A stretch of 64,000 bases of DNA from positions 41,475 through 105,474 of the forward strand of contig JADJCH010000013.1 in the NCBI GenBank assembly GCA_016703325.1, written 5' to 3'. Below, piece by piece: positions 1-7,307 of this stretch (position 1 is its first letter; the number at the start of each line of letters is the position of its first letter). Below the pieces are notes generated by a model that was not told where the DNA came from, ran no database searches, and saw only the letters and a program-made list of their open reading frames with translations. The position numbers were made by a program, and so were the translations under genes. The DNA comes from Burkholderiales bacterium (GTDB taxonomy: Bacteria > Pseudomonadota > Gammaproteobacteria > Burkholderiales > Burkholderiaceae_C).

Positions 1-793
1 CGGTGCAGACCCCGTCACCGCCCATGAACTTGGCCTGGATGCCCAGCTGGCGCATCTGCCGCAGCATCGGGCCGGCCACCGCGTCCATGCCGCCGTAGAA
101 GATCACATCCGGCCTGGCGGCCTTGATGCCGGTGAGGATGCCGGTGAAGTCGGTGGCCTTGTCGTGGGTGAACTCGCGCCGGACGATGGTGGCGCCCGCG
201 GCCTTGGCGGCCTGCTCGAACTCGGTGGCCACGCCCTGGCCGTAGGCGGTGCGGTCGTCGATGACCGCGATGCTGCGGGCCTTGAGGGTCTGCACCGCGT
301 AGCGGCCGAGCGTGCCGCCGAGCTGGGCGTCGTCGGCCACCATCCGGAAGGTGGTCTTGAAGCCCTGGCGGGTGTAGCGCGGGTGGGTCACCGACGGGGC
401 GATCTGCGGGATGCCAGCGTCCGCATAGAGCCGTGCGGCCGGAATGGCGGTGCCGGAGTTCAGGTGGCCGACCACGCCGTTGACCTTGTGGTCGACCAGC
501 TTCTGGGCGGCCGCGGTGCCCTGCTTGGGGTCGCCGGCGTCGTCCTCGGCCAGAAGCTGGAAGCGCACCACGCGGCCGTCGATCCTCACGCCCTTGGCGT
601 TGAGTTCGTCGATGGCCATGCGCGCGCCGTTCTCGTTGTCGCGGCCCAGGTGCGCGGCCGGGCCGCTGAGGGCGGCCACATGGCCGATCTTGACCACGAG
701 GGGCTCTGCCGCCTGGGCGGACAGGGACAACGACAGGGGCAGGGACAGGCAGGCCGCAGCGATGCAGCCCAGACGATGGGATGAGTTGGACAT
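1..793 (-). CDS. LivK-type ABC transporter substrate-binding protein (3' part outside window)
   Basis: This is the N-terminal 264 residues of a periplasmic solute-binding protein of the branched-chain amino acid (Peripla_BP_6) family, which delivers ligand to an ABC importer in the inner membrane. The ATG at 793 opens a signal peptide with a hydrophobic core rich in Leu and Ser, ending at SAQAA; mature sequence begins near EPLVVKIGHVAALSG, the typical LivK start. Family hallmarks include LAEDDAGDPKQG, NSGTAIPAARLYADAGI, and DDRTAYGQGVATEFE. The gene runs off the left edge, so the C-terminal part is unseen. A tandem glycine riboswitch lies directly upstream on the same strand, so I infer that glycine or a related amino acid regulates it and may be its ligand. 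Confidence 0.9.
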   Translation of the reverse strand, partial: MSNSSHRLGCIAAACLSLPLSLSLSAQAAEPLVVKIGHVAALSGPAAHLGRDNENGARMAIDELNAKGVRIDGRVVRFQLLAEDDAGDPKQGTAAAQKLVDHKVNGVVGHLNSGTAIPAARLYADAGIPQIAPSVTHPRYTRQGFKTTFRMVADDAQLGGTLGRYAVQTLKARSIAVIDDRTAYGQGVATEFEQAAKAAGATIVRREFTHDKATDFTGILTGIKAARPDVIFYGGMDAVAGPMLRQMRQLGIQAKFMGGDGVCT

Positions 794-847
794 GGGATCT
801 CGTGTCTCGACGTCGAAAGGTTGTGTGACGCCACCGGCCTCGGTGGT

Positions 848-1045
848 CGTCGCCCCCTCTGTTGCTGAGACCTGAGAGATTCGCCTGCCCCCATGGGGTC
901 AGGCTTGCTCCTTCGGCGCACCGGCAGACGTCAGACAGCCGGCAACTCTGCAGAGTTCAACCACGGCATCGGTCCGTTGTGCCTGAGAGTTTCCGGGGCG
1001 GTTGCTCCTTCGGCGCCGCGCGGGTGGCGCGCAGACTCTCCCGAT
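848..1045 (-). promoter_or_regulatory. Tandem glycine riboswitch (two gcvT-type aptamers)
   Basis: Read on the minus strand there are two consecutive copies of the gcvT-motif core. The first (about 1045-970) has GGGAGAGTCTG, GCGCCGAAGGAGCAA and AAACTCTCAGGCA. The second (about 960-848) has a CTCTGCAGAG hairpin, GCGCCGAAGGAGCAA and AATCTCTCAGG. These are the conserved helices and ligand-pocket segments of the glycine riboswitch, including the usual short linker. The element ends about 55 nt before the start codon of the LivK-type gene. I infer cis-regulation of that gene; whether glycine switches it on or off cannot be told from the sequence. Confidence 0.93.
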
Positions 1046-1270
1046 GCCGCTCGGGCTTGTGGCCGGCAAGGCGGTCGACAGGTGGCCTGGGCCTTGCGGT
1101 GAAGTTAGGGATTCTACCTAGCCACAACAGAAGACCCCCCAGGCCACGGCCTTGTCGCGTCAACAGAGGCCAGATTCACGAGCCGTCCCAACGAAACGGG
1201 GTCCTGCATGTGGCAGATTCGGCAGCCAAGAACCACATGCTCACGCATGACCGCGCTGAGGAGGAAAGGC

Positions 1271-1408
1271 ATGACGCAGCTGCGTCCCAAGGTCGGAGAT
1301 TTCAAGCGCATCGCCGCTGTGGACAATCCGCGCCGCTCGAAGGCGTGGCCGCTTCCTGCCACGCTGGTTGAACACCAGTCAGGCGGGCATTCGCAACCTC
1401 GCGCCTGA
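1271..1408 (+). CDS. Possible 45-residue small protein upstream of hsdM
   Basis: An ATG preceded by a strong Shine-Dalgarno stretch (GAGGAGGAAAGGC) opens a 45-codon frame starting MTQLRPKVGDFKRIAAVDN and ending TGA at 1408, 52 nt before hsdM. No family is recognised. It could be a small hypothetical gene, a leader peptide, or the remains of a larger gene cut by acquisition of the hsd locus. Apart from this frame and the riboswitch, nothing else is recognisable between 1046 and 1460. Confidence 0.3.
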   Translation: MTQLRPKVGDFKRIAAVDNPRRSKAWPLPATLVEHQSGGHSQPRA

Positions 1409-1460
1409 CTCGGTCCCACCGGCAACTGATGCTGGTCCCACATAGAACCCAAGCCCCCCC

Positions 1461-2999
1461 ATGCTCACCGGCGAACTCCGCTCCCAAGTCGACGCCATCT
1501 GGAACGCCTTCTGGTCCGGCGGCATCTCCAACCCGATGGAGGTGCTGGAACAGATCACCTACCTGCTCTTCATCCGTCGCCTGGACGACGCCCACACGCT
1601 GGAGGAGAGCAAGGCCATCATGCTGGGCCGGCCCATCGAGAACCGGGTGTTTCCGCCCGGTGCCGATGCCAAGGGCCGGGCCTACAACGACCTGCGCTGG
1701 TCGTGCTTCAAGAACTTCGCGCCGGCCGAGATGCACGCCGTGGTGGGCGAGCATGTGTTCCCCTTCCTGCGCAACCTGGGCGGACAGGGCAGCAGCTATG
1801 CGCAGCACATGAAGGACGCGCGCTTCACCATCCCGACGCCGGGCCTGCTGGCCAAGGTGGTGGACCTGCTGGACCACGTGCCGATGGAGGACCGCGACAC
1901 CAAGGGCGACCTCTACGAGTACATGCTCGGCAAGATTGCCGCCGCCGGGCAGAACGGCCAGTTCCGCACGCCGCGCCACATCATCCAGCTGATGGTGGCG
2001 CTGACGCAGCCCACGCCCAAGGACGTCATCTGCGACCCGGCCAGCGGCACCTGCGGCTTTCTGGTGGCCGCGGGCGAGTACCTGCGCGCTCAGCACCCGC
2101 AGCTGTTGCGCGACGCCACGGCCCGTGCCCACTTCCACCACGGCATGTTCCACGGCTACGACTTCGACCACACCATGCTGCGCATCGGCAGCATGAACAT
2201 GGCGCTGCACGGGGTGGATGGGCCGGACATCCGCTACAAGGATTCGCTCGCCGAGGAGCACGCGGGCGACGAGGAGAAGTACAGCCTCATCCTGGCGAAT
2301 CCGCCGTTCGCGGGCAGCCTGGACTACGAGAACACCGCCAAGGACCTGCTGGCCATCGTCAAGACCAAGAAGACCGAGCTGCTCTTCCTGGCCCTGTTCC
2401 TGCGGCTGCTGAAGCCCGGTGGCCGCGCGGCGGTCATCGTGCCCGACGGCGTGCTGTTCGGCAGCAGCAAGGCGCACAAGGAGCTGCGCCGCACGCTGGT
2501 GGAAGACCACAAGCTCGACGGCGTGGTGTCGCTACCGGCGGGCGCCTTCAAGCCTTATGCGGGCGTGTCCACCGCCATCCTGCTGTTCACCAAGACCAAC
2601 TCGGGCGGCACCGACCAGGTGTGGTTCTACGACCTGCAGGCCGACGGCTGGAGCCTGGACGACAAACGCCAACCCCTGCTGGACGAGGCCAAGCTCGGCC
2701 CGGTGCCTGCCTCGGCCTTGAGCGAGGCCGAGCATGCCAAGAACAACCTGCCGGACGCCCTGGTCCGCTGGACCCAACGCGCCACCACCGAACGCCAACG
2801 GCCGCGCACCGCACAGAGCTTCTGCGTGCCCAAGGCCGACATCGCGGCGCAGGGCTATGACCTGAGCCTCAACCGCTACAAGGAGGTGGTGCACGAGGCG
2901 GTCGAGCATGAATCGCCGCAGGCCATCTTGGGGAAGCTGAAGGCCTTGGAGGCGGAGATTCAGGCGGGGATGGCGGAGTTGGAAGGGATGCTGAAGTGA
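1461..2999 (+). CDS. hsdM: Type I restriction-modification methyltransferase subunit HsdM
   Basis: This 512-residue N6-adenine DNA methyltransferase subunit of a type I restriction-modification complex (M2S1 or R2M2S1) uses S-adenosylmethionine to protect host sites. It has the helical HsdM N-terminal domain (about residues 1-130, including EQITYLLFIRRLDDAH), then the methylase domain with motif I DPASGTCGFL near residue 192 and catalytic motif IV NPPF near 280, and a helical C-terminal tail. Motif I reads GTCG where GTGG is usual, a mild variation. The length is normal. hsdS starts inside its stop codon (GTGA overlap), indicating translational coupling. Confidence 0.96.
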   Translation: MLTGELRSQVDAIWNAFWSGGISNPMEVLEQITYLLFIRRLDDAHTLEESKAIMLGRPIENRVFPPGADAKGRAYNDLRWSCFKNFAPAEMHAVVGEHVFPFLRNLGGQGSSYAQHMKDARFTIPTPGLLAKVVDLLDHVPMEDRDTKGDLYEYMLGKIAAAGQNGQFRTPRHIIQLMVALTQPTPKDVICDPASGTCGFLVAAGEYLRAQHPQLLRDATARAHFHHGMFHGYDFDHTMLRIGSMNMALHGVDGPDIRYKDSLAEEHAGDEEKYSLILANPPFAGSLDYENTAKDLLAIVKTKKTELLFLALFLRLLKPGGRAAVIVPDGVLFGSSKAHKELRRTLVEDHKLDGVVSLPAGAFKPYAGVSTAILLFTKTNSGGTDQVWFYDLQADGWSLDDKRQPLLDEAKLGPVPASALSEAEHAKNNLPDALVRWTQRATTERQRPRTAQSFCVPKADIAAQGYDLSLNRYKEVVHEAVEHESPQAILGKLKALEAEIQAGMAELEGMLK

Positions 3000-4204
3000 C
3001 GCACCCGATTGTGAGACTTGGCGATGTTGCCGAGTTCATCCGCGGTATTACCTTCAAGCCTGACGATGTCGTACCTCTCGACGTTGAGGACGCTGTGGTT
3101 TGCATGCGAACCAAGAATGTCCAGACGCTTCTCGAATGCGACGACTTGCTGGCTGTTCCGTCACAGTTCGTGCGTCGTGCAGACCAGTACTTGAGCGAAG
3201 GAGATATTCTCGTTTCGAGCGCCAATAGCTGGAACCTTGTCGGGAAATGCTGCTGGGTGCCTGCACTTCCGTGGCGTGCTGCGTTTGGCGGTTTCATCTC
3301 GGTCTTGCGCGGAGATGAGTCACGAGTTGATAAGAGATACCTTTATTGGTGGTTCTCTTCGGGGCGAATACAGACTCTCCTGCGTAGCTTTGGTCAGAAG
3401 ACGACCAATATCTCGAACTTGAATATCGAGCGAAGCCTTCAGTTGGAGATTCCACTCCCACCCCTTCCCGAACAACGCCGCATCGCCGCCATCCTCGACA
3501 AAGCCGACGCCCTGCGCACCCAGCGCCGCGAGGCCTTGGCCCAACTCGACCGGCTGGCGCAGGCGATTTTTTTGGAGATGTTTGGAGATCCGGTGACGAA
3601 TCCGAAGGGGTGGCCGCTGATTGAAGTAGGCACCGTTGCGGAGGTCCAAGGCGGCCTCCAAGTGACGACGGCGCGAAAGAGCTTGCCCATCGAGGTGCCT
3701 TACTTGCGTGTAGCCAATGTGTATCGCGGTCGGCTCGATCTGGGGGAGGTGAAGACCATTCGAGCAACCGCAGCCGAGGCCGCGAGAACCAAGTTGCTGC
3801 CGCGAGACTTGCTTGTCGTTGAAGGGCATGGCAACCCGGACGAAGTTGGCCGAGTCGCTCTATGGGGTGGAGAAATCGCGGACTGCGTGCACCAGAACCA
3901 CCTGATTCGCGTGAGGTTCGACGCCGCCACGGTGGTGCCGGCTTTTGCGTGCGCGTATCTGAATTCGCCCGGTGGGCGCCAGCACTTGTTGCGTGCTGGA
4001 AAGACAACGTCAGGACTCAATACCATCAGCGTTTCAAATGTGCGAGCGGTACCGATGGCGTTGCCAACGTATGCGGCACAAACGGTCTACGAAGCGCAAA
4101 TAGCCGAGGTTGACTGCTTGAAAGCCAGGCACAAGACGGCGGAGTCAGAGGCCCACAACCTCTTCGCCTCCCTCCAGCACCGCGCCTTCCGCGGCGAACT
4201 CTGA
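2996..4204 (+). CDS. hsdS: Type I restriction-modification specificity subunit HsdS
   Basis: This 402-residue protein is the DNA-recognition subunit and sets the target sequence of the methylase and nuclease. A first target-recognition domain (from HPIVRLGDVAEFIRG) is followed by a conserved helical spacer with LPEQRRIAAILDKADALR near residues 157-175. A second target-recognition domain starts at WPLIEVGTVAEVQGG, and the second spacer helix closes the protein. It starts at a GTG overlapping the hsdM stop codon. Its base composition is lower in GC in the recognition domains than in hsdM, as is common when HsdS recognition domains are exchanged. The expected partner hsdR is 3.1 kb further on, with four extra genes between. 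Confidence 0.95.
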   Translation: MTHPIVRLGDVAEFIRGITFKPDDVVPLDVEDAVVCMRTKNVQTLLECDDLLAVPSQFVRRADQYLSEGDILVSSANSWNLVGKCCWVPALPWRAAFGGFISVLRGDESRVDKRYLYWWFSSGRIQTLLRSFGQKTTNISNLNIERSLQLEIPLPPLPEQRRIAAILDKADALRTQRREALAQLDRLAQAIFLEMFGDPVTNPKGWPLIEVGTVAEVQGGLQVTTARKSLPIEVPYLRVANVYRGRLDLGEVKTIRATAAEAARTKLLPRDLLVVEGHGNPDEVGRVALWGGEIADCVHQNHLIRVRFDAATVVPAFACAYLNSPGGRQHLLRAGKTTSGLNTISVSNVRAVPMALPTYAAQTVYEAQIAEVDCLKARHKTAESEAHNLFASLQHRAFRGEL

Positions 4205-4242
4205 ATGCGGCGTCACAATCCACCCACTGGAGGCATGGGGTC

Positions 4243-5505
4243 ATGTTGAAGTTCTTGAAACTCACCCAGGTGGGGCTGGCGCCCACGCTGCAGATCGATT
4301 GGGCCGAGCGCATCAACCTGATCGCTGGCGACAACGGGCTGGGCAAGAGCTTCTTGCTGGACTTGGCTTGGTGGGCCTTGACGCGCACCTGGGCCGGGCC
4401 GGTGGCGCTGCCTGCGCCGAGTAGCAAGAAGGCCACCATCGAATACCTGGTGAAGGGCAAGTCCAAGGCAGCGACCCCGGTGGTGTCCACCTACCGGCGC
4501 GCGGATGCCTCGTGGCCCCTGCCCGCCAGCCGCCCCACGATGCCGGGCATCGTGATCTACATCCGCATCGACGGTGGCTTCTCGGTCTGGGATCCGGCAC
4601 GCAACTACTGGCGCACCGACCCAGACCGGCCTGCGGCCTACCACTTCGGTGCGGCCGATGTGTGGAACGGCCTGGACATGGACGGCCGGCGGGTCTGCGA
4701 AGGGCTGGAGCGCGACTGGATCAACTGGCAGGAGGGCCGCAAACCCCAGTTCGAGGCGCTGGAGGCAGTGCTGCAGGCCGTGTCGCCGCCCAGCGAGCGC
4801 CTGCGCGTGGGGCCGCCGCAGCGCCTGTACATCGGCGAGGGGCGCGACCGGCCCACGCTGCTGGTGGGCTCGCAATCCATCCCGGTGGCGCTGGCGTCGG
4901 CCGGTGTGCGTCGTATGCTGGCGCTGGCCTACTTCCTGGTGTGGGCCTGGCACGAGCACCGCACGGCGGCCAAGCTGCTGGGCAAGCAGCCGGAGAACCG
5001 TGTCGTCATCCTGTTCGACGAGCCTGAAACCCACCTGCACCCCCGCTGGCAACGCACGGTGCTGCCCAGCCTGCTGGCCGCCATCGACAAGCTGCAGGGC
5101 CGCAGCAGCCAAGACCCGCAGATGCTGGTGGCCACGCATTCGCCGCTGGTGGCCGCGTCGCTGGAGCCGATGTTCGATGTCGAGCGTGACGACCTGATTC
5201 ACCTGTCGCTGCAGAACGGACAGGTGGTCACCGAGCAAGGCGGCTGGGCAACACAGGGTGATGCCACCAACTGGCTGGTGTCGGAAACCTTTGGCCTGGA
5301 GCAGGCCCGGTCTTTGGAGGCGGAGCAGGCCATCGAGGCCGCCGAGGCGCTGATGCGGGGTGAGCCTTCGCATCAGCCCGGCCTGGGCACGCGCAAGTTG
5401 GTGCATGCCGCCCTGCAGCGGCTGCTGCCCGCAGGCGACCCGTTCTGGGCGCGTTGGCTGGTGAGCACCAAGGCCATCAAGGGTGTGGGTGGGGCCAAGA
5501 CATGA
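4243..5505 (+). CDS. AAA-family ATPase, Septu PtuA-like
   Basis: This 420-residue SMC/OLD-like ATPase has an N-terminal Walker A motif GDNGLGKS (about residues 29-36). Near residue 200 is a signature-like segment (SAGVRRMLALAYFLVWAW), and near 257 is a Walker B motif with DEPETHLHPRW. A D-loop/switch region includes ATHSPLVAASL. This architecture is shared by PtuA, OLD and other defence ATPases. The next gene encodes an HNH protein whose start overlaps this stop (ATGA), so the two are translationally coupled, as in the two-gene Septu system. Septu membership is inferred from architecture and pairing only. The pair sits between hsdS and hsdR. Confidence 0.82.
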   Translation: MLKFLKLTQVGLAPTLQIDWAERINLIAGDNGLGKSFLLDLAWWALTRTWAGPVALPAPSSKKATIEYLVKGKSKAATPVVSTYRRADASWPLPASRPTMPGIVIYIRIDGGFSVWDPARNYWRTDPDRPAAYHFGAADVWNGLDMDGRRVCEGLERDWINWQEGRKPQFEALEAVLQAVSPPSERLRVGPPQRLYIGEGRDRPTLLVGSQSIPVALASAGVRRMLALAYFLVWAWHEHRTAAKLLGKQPENRVVILFDEPETHLHPRWQRTVLPSLLAAIDKLQGRSSQDPQMLVATHSPLVAASLEPMFDVERDDLIHLSLQNGQVVTEQGGWATQGDATNWLVSETFGLEQARSLEAEQAIEAAEALMRGEPSHQPGLGTRKLVHAALQRLLPAGDPFWARWLVSTKAIKGVGGAKT

Positions 5506-6092
5506 TCCCTGTGCCCAAGGTGCCCAAGCCGGCCCAGTTCGAGAAGAAAGCGGGCCAGCCGGGCAAGCAGTGGTTGAAGGACAACCCCACGACAACCGGG
5601 CGGCCGCCGGCATATTGGAATGCCTTCACCGCCGACCTGAGCGCCGGGTTTGGCGGGCTGTGCGGCTACGCCGCCATGCTCGACCCCACGGGCGGCACGG
5701 TCGATCACTACCTGAGCTACAAGCACCACCGGGACAAGGCCTACGACTGGGCCAACTATCGGTTTGCGTCGGGCACCTTGAATTCATCGAAGAAGACCGC
5801 CGACGACACCGTGCTGGACCCCTTCGAGGTGCAGGGCGATTGGTTTGAGATATTGCTGCCCTCGCTGCAGATGCGCGTCACCGACGCGGTGCCTGACGCC
5901 ATGCGAGCCAAGGCGGAGTTCACCTTGAAGCGCCTGAAGTTGCGCGATGGCGAACGCATCATCCGCTGGCGTCAGTCTTGGTATGACATGTACAAGCGCG
6001 GCGGTCTGACGCTGGACGAACTGCGTCGCGTGGCACCGCTGATCGCCGAGGCTGTGGACAAGATCCTGGCGCAGGGCGGCGTGGCGCCGTAG
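5502..6092 (+). CDS. HNH-type nuclease, Septu PtuB-like
   Basis: This 196-residue protein has an HNH/beta-beta-alpha-metal core: VDHYLSYK (residues about 67-74, catalytic His in the DH pair), then YDWANYRF (about 80-87) and LNSSKK (about 92), followed by VLDPFEV. The same spacing is seen in PtuB and other HNH defence nucleases. Only one cysteine (CGY, about residue 52) remains where many relatives have a CxxC zinc site. The ATG at 5502 is chosen because it overlaps the stop codon of the ATPase gene; the frame is also open 16 codons upstream. I infer that it is the effector nuclease of the ATPase/HNH pair. Confidence 0.78.
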   Translation: MIPVPKVPKPAQFEKKAGQPGKQWLKDNPTTTGRPPAYWNAFTADLSAGFGGLCGYAAMLDPTGGTVDHYLSYKHHRDKAYDWANYRFASGTLNSSKKTADDTVLDPFEVQGDWFEILLPSLQMRVTDAVPDAMRAKAEFTLKRLKLRDGERIIRWRQSWYDMYKRGGLTLDELRRVAPLIAEAVDKILAQGGVAP

Positions 6093-6216
6093 GCAAGAGG
6101 GAGGCCGTTCATGTCGTCCAAACGCCAAAACAGCGACACGAGTGATGGACATGTCGCCGCCAGCGACAAACCGCGCCGCGCCCATTTCGTAGCCTTTTAG
6201 GCTACATTCGTCGCCA

Positions 6217-6849
6217 ATGGGCTACGACTTTGCTCCCCTGGCTGACCTGCTGCTCGGCCCGCTGCGCCAGCGGGTGCTGAGCCGGCTGCTGCTACACCCC
6301 GACACTGCGCTGCATGTGCGCGAGCTGGCGCGGCAGACCGGCAGCCAGCCCGGCACGCTGAACCGCGAGCTGGCCAAGCTGGCTCAGGCTGGCGTGCTGC
6401 TGCGCCAGCAGGTGGGCAACCAGGTGCACTACCAGGCCAACCGCGCCTGCCCGGTGTTCAGTGAACTGGCCGGGCTGCTGCGCAAGACCGCTGGCCTGGC
6501 CGCCGTGCTGGCGGATGCGCTGGCGCCGCTGGCCGATGCCGGGCAGGTGCGCCTGGCGCTGGTGTTCGGCTCGGTGGCGCGTGGCGAGGAAACCGCCGCT
6601 TCGGACGTGGACGTGCTGCTGCTGGGCGAACTGACCCTGGCCGACGCGGTGGAGGCCCTGCACCCGACGCAGGACGCGCTGCACCGCGAGGTCAACCCCG
6701 TCGTCTACCGCCCGGCCGACTTTGCCGCCGCGCTGGCTGCGGGCAACACCTGGGCGCGCGAGGTCGTGGCCCGGCCCAAGCTGTTTCTGATAGGAGCTGC
6801 CGATGACTTTGCAGAACTTGCTGGCGATTCAGCGCCTGCTTGCCTTTGA
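6217..6849 (+). CDS. Winged-helix/nucleotidyltransferase fusion (MNT-type antitoxin)
   Basis: The 210-residue protein has two domains. Residues 1-90 form an ArsR-like winged helix (LHVRELARQTGSQPGTLNRE, then a wing with VHYQANRACPVF). Residues about 105-190 are a minimal nucleotidyltransferase with VFGSVARGEE followed by SDVDVLLLG, the GS...DxD metal site. MNT proteins of this sort neutralise HEPN ribonucleases by nucleotidylating (AMPylating) them. The fused DNA-binding domain suggests that it also represses its own operon. The next gene overlaps its 3' end by 47 nt and encodes a HEPN-like protein. Confidence 0.82.
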   Translation: MGYDFAPLADLLLGPLRQRVLSRLLLHPDTALHVRELARQTGSQPGTLNRELAKLAQAGVLLRQQVGNQVHYQANRACPVFSELAGLLRKTAGLAAVLADALAPLADAGQVRLALVFGSVARGEETAASDVDVLLLGELTLADAVEALHPTQDALHREVNPVVYRPADFAAALAAGNTWAREVVARPKLFLIGAADDFAELAGDSAPACL

Positions 6850-7243
6850 GGCCACCCGGGCCGATGTGCAGCGGCTGCTGGCCGCGGCCGAGCGCAACCT
6901 GGCCGATGCAGCGGTGCAGGCCATCAGCGACGAAAACCGCTTCGACGCGGCCTACAAATGCATCATGCAGTGCGCCATGGCGGCGCTGTGGGCGCACGGC
7001 TACCGCACGTCCACCAGCCAGCCGGGCCACCACCAGACGGCCATCCAGAGCCTGACGCTGACCATCGCGCTCGACAGCAAGACCATGGTGCTGCTGGACA
7101 CCCTGCGCCGACAGCGCAACGTCAATGATTACGACGGCGTCCCGATCAGCCCGTCGGCGGTTGCTGAAGGCACCCGGCAGGCCCAGGCGCTGCTGCAGCG
7201 GGTGAGGGCCTGGCTGGCGCAGCACCGACCGGATCTGACGTGA
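6803..7243 (+). CDS. HEPN-like protein paired with the nucleotidyltransferase
   Basis: This is a 146-residue all-helical protein. It carries LRRQRNVNDYDG near residues 101-112, the place where HEPN toxins have the RNase motif R-x4-6-H. Arg and Asn of the motif are present but the His is replaced (RNVNDY), as in the HEPN subfamily of SAV_6107 type. It overlaps the nucleotidyltransferase gene, the normal organisation for MNT-HEPN modules. I infer a toxin-antitoxin or regulatory pair; RNase activity is doubtful without the His. It lies 64 nt before hsdR. Confidence 0.68.
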   Translation: MTLQNLLAIQRLLAFEATRADVQRLLAAAERNLADAAVQAISDENRFDAAYKCIMQCAMAALWAHGYRTSTSQPGHHQTAIQSLTLTIALDSKTMVLLDTLRRQRNVNDYDGVPISPSAVAEGTRQAQALLQRVRAWLAQHRPDLT

Positions 7244-7307
7244 AGACGGGGACAAAAACAAAAGCGAAGAGTGCCAGTCACAGCATCAGCCAGGGAGCAG
7301 CGCCACG

